DNA from: Microbacterium sp. SYP-A9085
GTDB lineage: Bacteria > Actinomycetota > Actinomycetes > Actinomycetales > Microbacteriaceae
Length of the DNA stretch: 64,000 bases
Direction: 5' to 3'
Assembly: GCF_009649635.1 (NCBI RefSeq)
Contig: NZ_WJII01000004.1
Span: 124,001-188,000 of the forward strand
The notes below the pieces were generated by a model. That model saw nothing but the letters and a program-made list of their open reading frames with translations, did no database searches and had not been told where the DNA came from. Position numbers and translations under genes: made by a program. Shown here piece after piece: positions 34,876 through 45,343 of this stretch. Each line of letters starts with the position of its first letter. The first letter of the stretch is position 1.

Positions 34876-35904
34876 TCAGCGTGCCGCAGAACCGTCCGTG
34901 TAGTCGCTGTCCTGCTGCTTCCATGCGAACAGCGCGCGCAGGTCCCGGCCGACGGACTCGATCGGGTGCGTCTCCTCCTTGGCGCGCAGGCCGAGGAACT
35001 CGGGCGCTCCGGCGTCCTGGTCGTCGATGAAGCGCTGCGCGAAGGCGCCGGACTGGATGTCGCCGAGGACCGCCTTCATGTTCTCCTTGACGTGCGGGTC
35101 GATCACGCGCGGGCCGGAGACGTAGTCGCCGTACTCCGCGGTGTCCGAGATCGACCAGCGCTGCTTGGCGATCCCGCCCTCCCACATCAGGTCCACGATG
35201 AGCTTGAGCTCGTGCAGCACCTCGAAGTAGGCGATCTGCGGCTGGTAACCCGCCTCGACGAGCGTCTCGAACCCGTACTGGACCAGGTGCGACATGCCAC
35301 CGCACAGCACCGCCTGCTCGCCGAACAGATCGGTCTCGGTCTCCTCGGTGAACGTGGTCTTGATGCCGCCCGCACGCAGGCCGCCGATGGCCTTCGCGTA
35401 CGACCAGGCGGTGTCCCACGCCGAGCCGCTGGCGTCCACCTCGACCGCGACGATCACCGGGACGCCGCGTCCCGCCTCGTACTCGCGGCGCACGGTGTGA
35501 CCGGGGCCCTTCGGCGCGACCATCACCACGTCCACGCCCTCCGGCGCCGTGATGTATCCGAACCGGATGTTGAAGCCGTGTGCGAACAGCAGCGTCTTGC
35601 CGGGGGCCAGGTGGTCCTTGATCGAGTCGGCGTAGATGCCGCGCTGATGCTGGTCGGGGGCGAGGATGACGATGACATCCGCCCAATCGGCGGCGTCGGC
35701 GACGGTCTTGACCTCGAAGCCCGCCTCCTGCGCCTTCGGGATGGACGTGGAGCCCTCCTTCAGCGCGATCGCGACCTCGACCCCGGAGTCGCGCAGGTTC
35801 AGCGCGTGCGCGTGGCCCTGCGAGCCGTACCCGACGACGGCGACCTTCTTGCCCTGGATGACGGACAGGTCGGCGTCGGAGTCGTGGAAGATCTCTGTGG
35901 TCAT
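34876..35904 (-). CDS. ilvC: Ketol-acid reductoisomerase
   Basis: This 342-residue class I KARI carries the Rossmann loop [20 protein letters not shown] for NADPH and the catalytic acidic/Lys residues in [18 protein letters not shown] and the C-terminal knotted domain ([20 protein letters not shown]). It isomerises and reduces 2-acetolactate and 2-aceto-2-hydroxybutyrate with Mg2+ in Val, Leu and Ile synthesis. AAGGAG precedes the ATG. It follows ilvB-ilvN on the same strand. Confidence 0.97.
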   Translation of the reverse strand: MTTEIFHDSDADLSVIQGKKVAVVGYGSQGHAHALNLRDSGVEVAIALKEGSTSIPKAQEAGFEVKTVADAADWADVIVILAPDQHQRGIYADSIKDHLAPGKTLLFAHGFNIRFGYITAPEGVDVVMVAPKGPGHTVRREYEAGRGVPVIVAVEVDASGSAWDTAWSYAKAIGGLRAGGIKTTFTEETETDLFGEQAVLCGGMSHLVQYGFETLVEAGYQPQIAYFEVLHELKLIVDLMWEGGIAKQRWSISDTAEYGDYVSGPRVIDPHVKENMKAVLGDIQSGAFAQRFIDDQDAGAPEFLGLRAKEETHPIESVGRDLRALFAWKQQDSDYTDGSAAR

Positions 35905-35967
35905 GTGGGATTCTCCTTGGTTGTGTCGTTTCGTCTTCGTGCGCCGGTCGGACGGCGCGATGGGGTG

Positions 35968-36477
35968 TCAGCCGCGCAGCACCCGCTCGGTGATGCTCTT
36001 GCCGCCCCGGCCGATAGCGAGCAGCCCGGACTGGGCGAGCTCCTTGATCCCGAACGGCTCGAGCGCGCGCAGCAGGGCGTCCAGCTTGCCCTGGTCGCCG
36101 GTGGCCTCGATCACGAGCGCGTCCGCGGCGTAGTCGACCACGGAGGCGCGGAAAAGGTTCACGACCTCGATCACGTTCGACCGGCTCGTGTTGTCGGCGC
36201 GCACCTTGATCAGCGCATGCTCGCGCTGCACCGACGCGTCGGACTCGAGCTCGACGATCTTGATGACGTTGATGAGCTTGTTCAGCTGCTTCGTCACCTG
36301 CTCCAGCGGCAGTTCCTCGACGTCCACCACGACGGTGATCCGGCTCAGGCCGGGCACCTCGGTGACGCCGACGGCGAGGGACGAGATGTTGAAGCCGCGG
36401 CGGGCGAAAAGTCCGGCGACCCGGGTCAGCAGACCGGGCTTGTCCTCCACGAGGAGGCTCAGCACGTGGTTGGGCAT
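35968..36477 (-). CDS. ilvN: Acetolactate synthase small regulatory subunit
   Basis: This 169-residue protein has an N-terminal ACT domain (MPNHVLSLLVEDKPGLLTRV and GFNISSLAVGVTEVPGLSRI) and the ALS-specific C-terminal domain. It binds IlvB and confers valine feedback inhibition. It starts 13 bp after the ilvB stop, forming an ilvBNC operon. Length and both domains are standard for the family. Confidence 0.96.
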   Translation of the reverse strand: MPNHVLSLLVEDKPGLLTRVAGLFARRGFNISSLAVGVTEVPGLSRITVVVDVEELPLEQVTKQLNKLINVIKIVELESDASVQREHALIKVRADNTSRSNVIEVVNLFRASVVDYAADALVIEATGDQGKLDALLRALEPFGIKELAQSGLLAIGRGGKSITERVLRG

Positions 36478-36490
36478 GTCTTCCTCCTCC

Positions 36491-38293
36491 TCAGTCTTCG
36501 GTCTCGAACGCCGGGGCGTGGTCGCGGGCGTACTGGATGTAGCTGTTGCTGACCCCCTGCGGGACCATCGGCCACACCATGGCGTCGGCCGAGACGACGA
36601 AGTCGATCACGACGGGTCGGTCGTTCGTCTCCAGTGCCGTCGTGATGGCGGCGTCGACGTCCTCCGCCGTTTCGACCCGCAGCGCGAGGCACCCGTATGC
36701 GTCGGCGAGCTTGACGAAGTCCGGCACCCGGATCGTGTCGTGGCCCGTATTCAGGTCGGTGTTCGAGTGGCGGCCGTTGTAGAACAGTGTCTGCCACTGC
36801 CGTACCATGCCCAGCGACGAGTTGTTGATGATCGCAACCTTGATCGGGATGTTGTTGATGACGCAGGTGGCGAGCTCCTGGTTCGTCATCTGGAAGCATC
36901 CGTCGCCGTCGATCGCCCACACCACGCGGTCGGGCTCGGCGACCTTCGCGCCCATGGCGGCCGGGACCGCGTAACCCATCGTGCCGGCGCCCCCGGAGTT
37001 GAGCCAGGCGTTCGGGCGCTCGTACTTGATGAACTGCGCCGCCCACATCTGGTGCTGTCCGACGCCGGCCGCGTAGACCGCCTCGGGGCCGGTCAGCTCG
37101 CCGATGCGCTGGATGACGTACTGCGGCGAGAGCAGGCCGTCGCTGGTCGGCGCGAACCCGAGCGGGAATTCCTCGCGGATCCCGTCCAGGTACGCCCACC
37201 AGTCCTCGATCTCGGGCGCGTCGGTCTCCGCGACCGCGCGATACGCCACGTCGAGGTCGACGAGAACGTCCTTCAGGTCGCCGACGATCGGCACGTCGGC
37301 GACGCGGATCTTCGAGATCTCGGCGGGGTCGATGTCCACGTGCACGATCGTCGCGCCGGGGGCGAACAGCGCCGCCTTCCCGGTGACGCGGTCGTCGAAC
37401 CGGGCGCCGAGGGCGACGATGAGGTCCGCCTCCTGCAGCGCGAGCACCGCGGGGACGGTGCCGTGCATGCCCGGCATCCCGAGGTGCTGCCGGTGCGAGT
37501 CGGGGAACGCACCGCGCGCCATCAGCGTGGTCACCACGGGCGCACCGGTCGACTCGGCGAGCCGGCGCAGCTCCTCCGAGGCCCGGGATCGGATCACGCC
37601 GCCGCCGACGTACAGGACGGGCTTGCGGGCGTGGGCCAGGAGCCGTGCCGCGGCCTGGATCTGCTTGCCGTGCGCCTTCGTCACCGGCCGGTAGCCGGGC
37701 AGGTCGATCTTGGGCGGCCAGATGAACGGGGCCTCGGCCTGCTGCGCATCCTTCGTGATGTCCACGAGCACCGGGCCGGGCCGGCCGGTCGACGCTATCT
37801 CATACGCGGCGGCCAGCGCGACCGGCACGTCCTCGGGACGCTTGACGAGGAAGGAGTGCTTCGTAATCGGCATCGTGATGCCCACGATGTCGGCTTCCTG
37901 GAACGCGTCGGTGCCCATCAGCGTGCTGAACACCTGCCCGGTGATCGCCAGCAGCGGCACCGAGTCCATGTAGGCGTCGGCGATCGCGGTGACGAGGTTG
38001 GTGGCCCCCGGGCCGGAAGTCGCGATGGCGACCCCCACGCGGCCTGATGCCGACGCGTAGCCTTCGGCGGCGTGTCCGGCGCCCTGCTCGTGGCGCACGA
38101 GGATGTGCCGGATGCCGGAGGCATCCATCAGCGGGTCGTAGACGGGCAGGATGGCGCCGCCGGGGATGCCGAAGACATCCGTGGCGCCGAGCAGCTCGAG
38201 GGAGCGGACGACCGCCTGCGCACCTGTGAGCACGGGCGCCGAGGCGGTGCGGGCGGGCGGCCGGGGAACGGCCGCAGTGGTGTCTGCGGGCAT
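36491..38293 (-). CDS. ilvB: Acetolactate synthase large subunit
   Basis: This 600-residue ThDP enzyme has the N-terminal glutamate of [12 protein letters not shown] / [19 protein letters not shown], a central FAD-binding domain with [11 protein letters not shown], and the ThDP-binding motif [14 protein letters not shown]...[11 protein letters not shown]. It condenses pyruvate with pyruvate or 2-oxobutyrate. It lies 47 bp after ilvD and 13 bp before ilvN. No leader-peptide attenuator could be found in the short gap upstream. Confidence 0.97.
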   Translation of the reverse strand: MPADTTAAVPRPPARTASAPVLTGAQAVVRSLELLGATDVFGIPGGAILPVYDPLMDASGIRHILVRHEQGAGHAAEGYASASGRVGVAIATSGPGATNLVTAIADAYMDSVPLLAITGQVFSTLMGTDAFQEADIVGITMPITKHSFLVKRPEDVPVALAAAYEIASTGRPGPVLVDITKDAQQAEAPFIWPPKIDLPGYRPVTKAHGKQIQAAARLLAHARKPVLYVGGGVIRSRASEELRRLAESTGAPVVTTLMARGAFPDSHRQHLGMPGMHGTVPAVLALQEADLIVALGARFDDRVTGKAALFAPGATIVHVDIDPAEISKIRVADVPIVGDLKDVLVDLDVAYRAVAETDAPEIEDWWAYLDGIREEFPLGFAPTSDGLLSPQYVIQRIGELTGPEAVYAAGVGQHQMWAAQFIKYERPNAWLNSGGAGTMGYAVPAAMGAKVAEPDRVVWAIDGDGCFQMTNQELATCVINNIPIKVAIINNSSLGMVRQWQTLFYNGRHSNTDLNTGHDTIRVPDFVKLADAYGCLALRVETAEDVDAAITTALETNDRPVVIDFVVSADAMVWPMVPQGVSNSYIQYARDHAPAFETED

Positions 38294-38340
38294 GGTGATG
38301 CTTTCTCGATCGAGCGGACTGACGGGCTTCTACGCGGCCG

Positions 38341-40047
38341 TTACCCCGTGACGGCCCCGAGCGCAGCGGAGCGCACGAGCGCGGAGTACTTGGCCAGGAC
38401 GCCTCGGGTGTAGCGCGGTTTCAGCGGCTCCCACCCCACTGAGCGGGAGCTCAGCTCGGACGGGTCGACGAGTAGGTCGAGAGTGCGAGCCGCGATATCG
38501 ACCCGTATCAGATCACCATCGCGCACGAAGGCGATAGGACCTGCGTCCACCGCCTCGGGTGCTATGTGGCCGATGCAGAGGCCGGTTGTGCCGCCGGAGA
38601 ATCGACCGTCTGTCAAGAGTAATACATCTTTTCCGAGGCCTGCGCCCTTGATGGCGGCGGTGATGGCGAGCATTTCGCGCATCCCGGGCCCCCCCTTGGG
38701 ACCCTCGTAGCGGATCACCACGACGTCGCCGGCGTGGATCTCGCCCGCCTCGAGCGCGTCCATCGCGGCGCGCTCGCGCTCGAACACGCGGGCAGGTCCC
38801 TCGAACACGGCGGCGTCGAACCCGGCGGTCTTCACGACCGCGCCGTCGGGCGCGAACGAGCCGTGCAGGATCGTGAGCCCGCCGGTCGCGTGGATGGGAT
38901 TGTCGAACGAGTGGATCACGGTGCCGTCCACCGGTCCCGGCTGCAGCTGCGCGAGGTTCTCGGCCAGCGTCTTGCCGGTAACGGTCAGCGCGTCGCCGTG
39001 CAGCAGCCCTTCGTCGAGCATCGCCTTCATGATCACCGGGATGCCGCCGTGGGCGTCGACGTCGTTCATCACGAACTGGCCGTACGGCTTCATGTCGGCC
39101 ACGTGCGGGACCCGGGAGCCGATCCGGTTGAAGTCGTGCAGGCTCAGCTCGACCTCGGCCTCGTGCGCGATGGCGAGAAGGTGCAGGACGACGTTCGTGG
39201 AGCCGCCGAGGGCCATCGCGAGGGCGATGGCGTTCTCGAACGCTTCGATGGTGAGGATGTCGCGGGTGGTGATCCCCTGCCGCAGCAGCTCGACGACGAC
39301 CTCCCCCGAACGCCGGGCGTAGAAGTCGCGCCGCCGGTCCGCCGAAGGCGGCGCCGCGGAACCGGGCAGGCTCAGTCCCAGCGCCTCGGCCACCGAGGCC
39401 ATCGTGTTGGCGGTGTACATGCCGCCGCAGGCGCCCTCGCCGGGGGCGAACGAGCACTCGATGCGGTGCAGGTCCTCCGCACTCATCCGGCCCGCCATGC
39501 ACGCCCCGACCCCTTCGAAGGAGTCGATGATCGTGATCTCCCTCTCGGTGCCGTCGGACAGCGTGACCCAGCCGGGAGCTATCGACCCGGCGTACAGGAA
39601 GACGCTGGCGAGGTCCAGGCGGGCGCTGGCCATCAGCATCCCGGGGATCGACTTGTCGCATCCGGCCAGCAGCACGGTGCCGTCCAGGCGCTCGGCCATC
39701 ACGACGGTCTCGACGGAGTCGGCGATGACCTCGCGCGAGACGAGCGAGAAGTGCATGCCCTCATGGCCCATCGAGATGCCGTCGGACACCGAGATGGTGC
39801 CGAACTGCAGCGGATATCCGCCGCCGGCGTGCACGCCGTGCTTGGCGCTCTGGGCGAGCCGGTCCAGGCTCAGATTGCAGGGCGTGATCTCGTTCCAGCT
39901 GGACGCTATCCCGATCTGCGGTTTCTCCCAGTCCCCGTCGCCCATCCCGACCCCCCGCAGCATTCCGCGGGAGGTGGTCGCCTCGATTCCGTCCGTCACC
40001 ACGCGGCTGCGCGGCTTGATATCGATCGTGGTCCGCGAGTCAGACAT
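38341..40047 (-). CDS. ilvD: Dihydroxy-acid dehydratase
   Basis: This 568-residue enzyme carries the Fe-S cysteine motifs [13 protein letters not shown] and [11 protein letters not shown] plus [13 protein letters not shown], and C-terminal [15 protein letters not shown]. It dehydrates 2,3-dihydroxy acids in branched-chain amino acid synthesis. Unusually, the coding for residues about 465-535 (38440-38650) uses codons rare in this genome (TTA, GTA, AAA, ACA, ATA, CTA), unlike the rest of the gene. It lies 9 bp after otsB but belongs functionally with ilvBNC downstream. Confidence 0.95.
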   Translation of the reverse strand: MSDSRTTIDIKPRSRVVTDGIEATTSRGMLRGVGMGDGDWEKPQIGIASSWNEITPCNLSLDRLAQSAKHGVHAGGGYPLQFGTISVSDGISMGHEGMHFSLVSREVIADSVETVVMAERLDGTVLLAGCDKSIPGMLMASARLDLASVFLYAGSIAPGWVTLSDGTEREITIIDSFEGVGACMAGRMSAEDLHRIECSFAPGEGACGGMYTANTMASVAEALGLSLPGSAAPPSADRRRDFYARRSGEVVVELLRQGITTRDILTIEAFENAIALAMALGGSTNVVLHLLAIAHEAEVELSLHDFNRIGSRVPHVADMKPYGQFVMNDVDAHGGIPVIMKAMLDEGLLHGDALTVTGKTLAENLAQLQPGPVDGTVIHSFDNPIHATGGLTILHGSFAPDGAVVKTAGFDAAVFEGPARVFERERAAMDALEAGEIHAGDVVVIRYEGPKGGPGMREMLAITAAIKGAGLGKDVLLLTDGRFSGGTTGLCIGHIAPEAVDAGPIAFVRDGDLIRVDIAARTLDLLVDPSELSSRSVGWEPLKPRYTRGVLAKYSALVRSAALGAVTG

Positions 40048-40056
40048 GGTCGCAGT

Positions 40057-40839
40057 CTATTGGGCCGCGGCTGCGCGCAGGGTCACCAGCTCGTCCAGGA
40101 ACGCTGCAAACGCGGGGATGTCGGGGACCACGACGGTGGCCGCGGTGGCCTGGCCGACACCCACGTGCACTCCCACGTCGCCCGCGGGAAGGCTGCGCAG
40201 CGCGTCCTCGTCGGTCAGGTCGTCACCGGCGAACAGGACGGTGTCGGCACCGGTGAGATCGCGCAGGTGCCGCACCGCGGTGTCCTTGCCCTCGTCGCGG
40301 AACGCGTACTCGACGATGTTGTGCCCGGTCCGTCGTCGCCAGTGCGGAGCGCCGGCGGCCACGAGGGCGTCGACGGCGTCGTCCGCGGTACGTGCGTCCG
40401 CGGCGGAGGCCCGGCGCGTGTGCACGCCGAAGCCGAACGTCTTCGGCTCGATGAACACGCCCGGCAGATGTCGGGTGGCCTCCTGCGCGGCCGCGCGCAG
40501 GCGGTCGCGCAGGACGATGTCCGCGGGGTCCTCGTCCGGTTCGACCGCGCCGTCATCGGGCGTCCAGTACTCGGCGCCGTGCGAGCCGGCCAGAAGAATG
40601 GGCGAGCCGTCGCGATGCTCGGCGATCACCCGCAGGTCCGACATGCTCCGGCCGGACACGAGCGCGACCCACGTCCGCGGCAGGGCGGTGAGCGCCGTGA
40701 CCGCGTCGCGAGCGGCCGGCAGCATCCGGGCCGCCATCGGCTCGTTCTCCAACGGCGACAGCGTGCCGTCGAAGTCGACGGCCACCAGCAGTCGGTGCGC
40801 GCCCGCCATCCGCGCGAGCGCGCTGGCGCGCGCCGTCAC
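40057..40839 (-). CDS. otsB: Trehalose-6-phosphate phosphatase
   Basis: A GTG start at 40839 overlaps the otsA stop by 4 bp and gives 260 residues. The HAD signatures are DFDGTLSPLENEP (nucleophile and acid/base Asp pair), VALVSGRSMSDL, a Lys in FGFGVHTR context and FAGDDLTDEDAL for Mg2+. It releases phosphate from trehalose-6-phosphate made by the coupled OtsA. Trehalose serves as stress protectant and wall-lipid precursor in actinobacteria. Confidence 0.94.
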   Translation of the reverse strand: MTARASALARMAGAHRLLVAVDFDGTLSPLENEPMAARMLPAARDAVTALTALPRTWVALVSGRSMSDLRVIAEHRDGSPILLAGSHGAEYWTPDDGAVEPDEDPADIVLRDRLRAAAQEATRHLPGVFIEPKTFGFGVHTRRASAADARTADDAVDALVAAGAPHWRRRTGHNIVEYAFRDEGKDTAVRHLRDLTGADTVLFAGDDLTDEDALRSLPAGDVGVHVGVGQATAATVVVPDIPAFAAFLDELVTLRAAAAQ

Positions 40840-42242
40840 GAGGCGTTCGCCTTCCGCGACCGTGCCAGGGCGGTGAGGAACCCGCGGGACCACGCGACCA
40901 CGTCATGCTCCTGGACCCGATGACGGAGTTTTCGCATGCGTTTGCGCTGTTCGGTCGGCGGCATCTCCACGGCATCCATGATCGCGTCCTTCATGCCCTC
41001 GATGTCGTGCGGATTCACGCGGATCGCGGTGCTGAGCTCATCGGCGGCACCGGCGAACTCGCTGAGCACGAGCACTCCCTGGTTGTCGGTGCGGCTGGCC
41101 ACGTACTCCTTTGCGACGAGGTTCATCCCGTCGCGCAGGGCGGTGACGAGCATGACGTCGGCCGCGAGGTACAGGGCGACCATCTCCTCCCGCGGGAACG
41201 CCTGGTGCAGGTAGCGGATTGCGGTGTGCTCCATGGTGTCGTGCGTGCCGTTGATCCGGCCCACGACCTGTTCGATCTCGTCGCGCAGCTGGGCGTACGC
41301 ATCGACCCGCTCCCGGCTGGGACTGGCGACCTGAACCAGGGTCGCCCGTTCCACGGACAGCCGTCCCTCGTCGAACAGCTCGCCGATGGCCTCCATGCGG
41401 TGCCGGATGCCCTTCGTGTAGTCGAGCCGGTCGACGCCGAGGAAGATCTTCTCCGGGTTGCCGAGTTCCGCGCGGATCTCGGCGGCGCGACGGCGAATGT
41501 CGTCGCGCTGGGCGAGTTCGACATATGCGGCCGCGTCGATGGAGATGGGGAACGCCTTGGCCAGCGCCAGCCGCTGCGTGCCGTCCTCGTTGCGGACCCG
41601 GATGCCGCTGGCGCGCGTCTCGTACCGCAGCTGCCGGTGCACGGCGCGGGCGAAGTTGCTGGCATCGGCCGTGCGCTGGAATCCGATCACGTCCGCGCCC
41701 AGCAACCCCTCCAGGACCTGACGACGCCACGGAAGCTGGGAGAAAAGGCCGTATGCCGGAAACGGAATGTGATGGAAATAGCCGATCGTGACGTCCGGCC
41801 GCTGCGCGCGCACGAGCTGCGGGACCAGCTGCAGCTGGTAGTCCTGCACCCACACCGTCGCGTTCGGTGCGGCCGCGCGGGCGGCGGCGTCGGCGAACCG
41901 CTGATTGACCTCGACGTACGCGTTCCACCAGTCCCGGCGGTATCGCGGCGCCGCTATGACGTCGTGGTACAGGGGCCAGATGGTCCCGTTCGAGAAGCCC
42001 TCGTAGTAGTCCGCGACCTCGTGCTCGGACAGGCCGACCGGGACCAGGTGCATGCCGCTGAAGTCGAATTCGTCGACGTGCAGATCCGGCTGGCCGGGCC
42101 ATCCCACCCACGCGCCATCGGCGTGGCGCATGACCGGCTCGAGCGCGGCGACCAGCCCGCCCGGGGATGGCCGCCACCCGCCCTCGTCGTCCCGATCCAC
42201 GGGAAGTCGGTTCGCCACGACGACGAGGTCTGCATGGGACAT
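40836..42242 (-). CDS. otsA: Trehalose-6-phosphate synthase
   Basis: This 468-residue GT20 enzyme contains the donor/acceptor residues in [19 protein letters not shown], the GT motif [20 protein letters not shown] and the C-terminal [13 protein letters not shown]...[13 protein letters not shown] with nucleotide-binding Glu. It transfers glucose from UDP- or GDP-glucose to glucose-6-phosphate. It is followed by otsB with a 4-bp overlap. Divergent from a small membrane protein gene, its promoter lies in the 103-bp gap. Confidence 0.96.
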   Translation of the reverse strand: MSHADLVVVANRLPVDRDDEGGWRPSPGGLVAALEPVMRHADGAWVGWPGQPDLHVDEFDFSGMHLVPVGLSEHEVADYYEGFSNGTIWPLYHDVIAAPRYRRDWWNAYVEVNQRFADAAARAAAPNATVWVQDYQLQLVPQLVRAQRPDVTIGYFHHIPFPAYGLFSQLPWRRQVLEGLLGADVIGFQRTADASNFARAVHRQLRYETRASGIRVRNEDGTQRLALAKAFPISIDAAAYVELAQRDDIRRRAAEIRAELGNPEKIFLGVDRLDYTKGIRHRMEAIGELFDEGRLSVERATLVQVASPSRERVDAYAQLRDEIEQVVGRINGTHDTMEHTAIRYLHQAFPREEMVALYLAADVMLVTALRDGMNLVAKEYVASRTDNQGVLVLSEFAGAADELSTAIRVNPHDIEGMKDAIMDAVEMPPTEQRKRMRKLRHRVQEHDVVAWSRGFLTALARSRKANAS

Positions 42243-42345
42243 CTGGGCGCCTGCCTTCGGTATCGCGGTGCTCTCAGGCTAACAGCGCGCTTCCCCCGGA
42301 CACCCGGGGGAAGACGCCGCGCGGCGTTCGCGCTAGCGTGGACGG

Positions 42346-42600
42346 ATGCGCAAGTACCTCTTCGGCACCGGCATCATCGGGGCGGTGATGGGGGGCATGA
42401 CCCTGCTGCGGGGCCTCCGGGACGGCGAGCGGTTCACGTGGCGGGCGGGCCTGGGATGGCTCAGCTGGGCCATCACGCTCGCGCTGGCGGTCGGCTCGAT
42501 CATCGATGTGCGCCGGGCCGGCACGGGCCACCTCGCGCCGGCCGACTCCCCCGTGGCCGGCCACGAGAAGAAGTACCTGAAGCGGCGCCTCGAGCGCTGA
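42346..42600 (+). CDS. Small hypothetical membrane protein (84 aa)
   Basis: Residues 1-20 form one helix (MRKYLFGTGIIGAVMGGMTL) and residues 34-52 another (AGLGWLSWAITLALAVGSII), with a basic C-terminal tail, EKKYLKRRLER. It is divergent from otsA and convergent with the thiolase gene (6 bp apart). No family recognised; the frame is supported by its hydropathy and position. Confidence 0.65.
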   Translation: MRKYLFGTGIIGAVMGGMTLLRGLRDGERFTWRAGLGWLSWAITLALAVGSIIDVRRAGTGHLAPADSPVAGHEKKYLKRRLER

Positions 42601-42606
42601 GGGCGC

Positions 42607-43791
42607 TCAGCGGGTGAGGATGAGCGCGTCGCCCTGACCGCCGCCTCCGCACAGCGCGACTGCGGCGGTGCCGCTGCCGCGCCGGGTCAGTTCGTGCACA
42701 GCGTGCACGACGAGCCGGTTGCCGCTCGCGCCGATCGGATGCCCGATGGCGATGCCGCCGCCGTGGATGTTCACGACGTCGTCGTCCAGGCCGAGTTCGC
42801 GCTGCGACCGCGCGACCACCGCGCCGAACGCCTCGTTGATCTCGACGACGTCGAGGTCCTCCACCGTGATCCCCTGCTTGCGCAGGGCCGTGCGGATGGC
42901 CTCAGCCGGCTGAGCGTGCAGCGAGTTGTCGGGCCCCGCGACCTGGCCGGACGCGCCCACCACGGCGAGCACATCCCACCCGTTGGCGTCCGCGTGCGAC
43001 CGCGTGGTGAGCACGACGGCGGACGCGCCGTCCGAGATCTGCGACGAGTTTCCGGCCGTGATCGAGCCGCCCTCCGCGAACGCCGGGCGCAGCGCCGCCA
43101 GCGACGCAGGCGTGGTGTCCGGGCGGATGCCCTCGTCCCGGGTGACCACGAGCGGTTCGCCGCGGCGCTGCGGGATGGTGACCGGCACTATCTCCGCGTC
43201 GAACACGCCGGCATCCCACGCGGCGGCGGCGCGCTGGTGTGAGCGCGCGGCGACGGCATCCTGCTGCTCGCGGGTCACCTCGTACCGGTCGTTGAGCCGC
43301 TCGGTGGACGCGCCCATGCTCTCCCGGTCGTACGCGTCGGTGAGACCGTCGTACGCCATGTGGTCGAGCACCTCGATCGAGCCGTACGACCATCCGTCGC
43401 GCGAACCCGCGAGCAGGTGCGGCGCCCGGGTCATCGACTCCATGCCGGCGGCCACGACGACCGTGGCATCCCCCACCCGCAGCATCCGCGCCGCGTCGAT
43501 CACCGCGGTCAGGCCCGAAAGGCAGACCTTGTTGACGGAGCCCGCGTGCACGGTCCAGGGAATCCCGGCGCCGACGGCGGCCTGCCGCGCCGGGTTCTGC
43601 CCGGCCCCCGCGGCCAGTACCTGGCCGACGAGCACCGCGTCCACGGCGTCGGCGGGGATGCCGGCCTTTTCCAGCGCCCCGGCGATGGCGGCGCTGCCCA
43701 GCTGCACCGCGGTCACGCCCGCCAGCTGGCCCTTCAGCCGCCCCTGCGGAGTCCGCGCGGCTGCGACGATGACGACGTCGTCCCTGTTCAT
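42607..43791 (-). CDS. Acetyl-CoA acetyltransferase (thiolase II)
   Basis: This 394-residue thiolase has all three catalytic elements: Cys in [12 protein letters not shown] (about 89), His in [16 protein letters not shown] and Cys in [14 protein letters not shown]. Thiolase II converts two acetyl-CoA to acetoacetyl-CoA and back. It overlaps the end of the beta-subunit gene of the CoA transferase by 4 bp (ATGA), so it would cleave acetoacetyl-CoA produced by that enzyme. A beta-ketoadipyl-CoA thiolase (pcaF) is a weaker alternative. Confidence 0.93.
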   Translation of the reverse strand: MNRDDVVIVAAARTPQGRLKGQLAGVTAVQLGSAAIAGALEKAGIPADAVDAVLVGQVLAAGAGQNPARQAAVGAGIPWTVHAGSVNKVCLSGLTAVIDAARMLRVGDATVVVAAGMESMTRAPHLLAGSRDGWSYGSIEVLDHMAYDGLTDAYDRESMGASTERLNDRYEVTREQQDAVAARSHQRAAAAWDAGVFDAEIVPVTIPQRRGEPLVVTRDEGIRPDTTPASLAALRPAFAEGGSITAGNSSQISDGASAVVLTTRSHADANGWDVLAVVGASGQVAGPDNSLHAQPAEAIRTALRKQGITVEDLDVVEINEAFGAVVARSQRELGLDDDVVNIHGGGIAIGHPIGASGNRLVVHAVHELTRRGSGTAAVALCGGGGQGDALILTR

Positions 43792-44441
43792 GCCCCCACC
43801 TTAAGATCCGCTGCCACCTGCAGCTCCGGTTCGGTCGCCGCCAACACGTCCTGCACGGACACGCCCGGCGCCGTCTCGACGAGCACGAGCCCGTCGTCTG
43901 TCACATCGATCACCGCGAGGTCGGTGATGATCCGGTCCACGACCCGCTTCCCGGTCAGCGGGAGCGAGCACTCGTGCACGATCTTCGCGGAGCCGTCCTT
44001 CGCGACGTGCTCCATGAGGACGATCACCTTGCCGGCCCCGTGGACGAGGTCCATCGCACCGCCGGGGCCCTTCACCATCTTCCCGGGGATCATCCAGTTC
44101 GCCAGGTCGCCGTGCTCGGACACCTGCATAGCCCCGAGGATCGCGGCGTCGATCTTGCCGCCGCGGATCATCCCGAAGCTCGTGGCCGAATCGAAGAACG
44201 CGGCGCCCGGCAGCAGCGTCACGGTCTCCTTGCCGGCGTTGATGAGGTCGGGGTCGACGTGTTCGGCCGTCGGGTACGGCCCGACGCCGAGGATGCCGTT
44301 CTCGGACTGCAGCACCACGGTGACGTCCTCGGGGACGTAGTTGGGCACGAGCGTGGGCAGGCCGATGCCGAGGTTCACGTACGCGCCGTCGGGCAACTCC
44401 CGGGCCGCGCGCGCCGCCATCTCGTTGCGTGTCAGCGCCAT
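43788..44441 (-). CDS. scoB: Succinyl-CoA:3-ketoacid CoA transferase, subunit B
   Basis: This 217-residue subunit carries the catalytic glutamate motif [12 protein letters not shown] (about 54-58) that forms the glutamyl-CoA thioester, plus [17 protein letters not shown] segments and [17 protein letters not shown]. With subunit A it moves CoA from succinyl-CoA to acetoacetate. Start at ATG 44441, 1 bp after scoA. Sequence resembles SCOT more than PcaJ. Confidence 0.92.
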   Translation of the reverse strand: MALTRNEMAARAARELPDGAYVNLGIGLPTLVPNYVPEDVTVVLQSENGILGVGPYPTAEHVDPDLINAGKETVTLLPGAAFFDSATSFGMIRGGKIDAAILGAMQVSEHGDLANWMIPGKMVKGPGGAMDLVHGAGKVIVLMEHVAKDGSAKIVHECSLPLTGKRVVDRIITDLAVIDVTDDGLVLVETAPGVSVQDVLAATEPELQVAADLKVGA

Positions 44442-44442
44442 G

Positions 44443-45222
44443 TCATGCTCCTTCCACGGGGGCAGCGACGGTGCGCCGCTCGATCCGCTTCTCGATGTCG
44501 GATCCGACCTCCACGATGCGGTGCACGTAGATGCCGGGAAGGTGGATGGCGTCCGCGTCGATCTCGCCCGGTTCGACGAGCTCCTCGACCTGGGCGATGC
44601 ACACCCGGCCGCTCATCGCGGCGAGCGGGTTGAAATTGCGGGCGGCCTTGTTGAACACGAGGTTTCCGTGCCGGTCGCCGCGCAGCGCGTGCACGAGCGC
44701 GTAGTCGGCGACGATGCCCTCCTCGAGCACGCACTCGCGCTCCCGGCCGCCGACAGTGAAGAGGCGGGTCTCCTTGACCGGGGATGCCACGGCGATGCCG
44801 CCGTTGCCGTCGTAACGGCGCGGCAGCCCGCCCTCGGCAACCTGCGTGCCGACGCCGGTCGGGGTGAAGAACGCGGCGATGCCGGCGCCGCCGGCGCGCA
44901 GCTTCTCGGCGAGTGTGCCCTGCGGGGTCAGCTCGAGTTCGAGGTCGCCCTCGAGGAACTGGCGTTCGAACTCCTTGTTCTCGCCCACGTACGACGACGT
45001 CATCTTGCGGATCCGCCGGGCGGCCAGCAGCACGCCGAGCCCCCAGTCGTCGACGCCGCAGTTGTTCGAGATGATCGACAGATCGGTTGTGCCCTGCGCG
45101 AGCAGCGCGTCGATGAGGGCCATGGGGTTGCCGCTGAGCCCGAATCCGCCGACGGCGATCGTCGCGCCGTCCGGGATGTCGGCGACGGCGTCCGCCGCGC
45201 TTGCCACCTGTTTGTCGATCAC
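44443..45222 (-). CDS. scoA: Succinyl-CoA:3-ketoacid CoA transferase, subunit A
   Basis: This 259-residue subunit contains the CoA-binding glycine loop [20 protein letters not shown] and [20 protein letters not shown] followed by [19 protein letters not shown], closely like SCOT subunit A rather than 3-oxoadipate CoA-transferase PcaI. It pairs with ScoB. First gene of the scoA-scoB-thiolase operon, divergent from the IclR-type regulator gene, so likely controlled by it. Confidence 0.92.
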   Translation of the reverse strand: MIDKQVASAADAVADIPDGATIAVGGFGLSGNPMALIDALLAQGTTDLSIISNNCGVDDWGLGVLLAARRIRKMTSSYVGENKEFERQFLEGDLELELTPQGTLAEKLRAGGAGIAAFFTPTGVGTQVAEGGLPRRYDGNGGIAVASPVKETRLFTVGGRERECVLEEGIVADYALVHALRGDRHGNLVFNKAARNFNPLAAMSGRVCIAQVEELVEPGEIDADAIHLPGIYVHRIVEVGSDIEKRIERRTVAAPVEGA

Positions 45223-45328
45223 CCGTGACCTCCTCGTCCTCGCGCATCTGTGCGTGCCTCTCCATCATCACGCCGCAGAGGCGTCGCGGCGCCGTCCCGT
45301 TTGCGATGTGGATGAACCCGGCCCTAGT

Positions 45329-45343
45329 GTTCACATAATGGAC
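45329..45343. promoter_or_regulatory. Palindrome over the iclR start codon, candidate operator
   Basis: GTTCACATAATGGAC is an imperfect 15-bp palindrome (GT-x-CA...TG-x-AC) covering the ATG at 45338 of the IclR gene. A related half-site, GTGGATGAAC, lies about 20 bp upstream. IclR regulators bind such 13-15 bp palindromes and often control themselves and a divergent operon. Confidence 0.45.

Noticed and set aside
38294..38340. Leader peptide or attenuator before ilvB
   Set aside because: Only 47 bp separate ilvD and ilvB and no branched-chain-codon-rich short frame or hairpin pair is present.
42607..45222. CoA transferase and thiolase as pcaIJF of the beta-ketoadipate pathway
   Set aside because: Subunit A reads like SCOT ([17 protein letters not shown] and following), and no other pca genes are present; a 3-hydroxybutyrate dehydrogenase is near.
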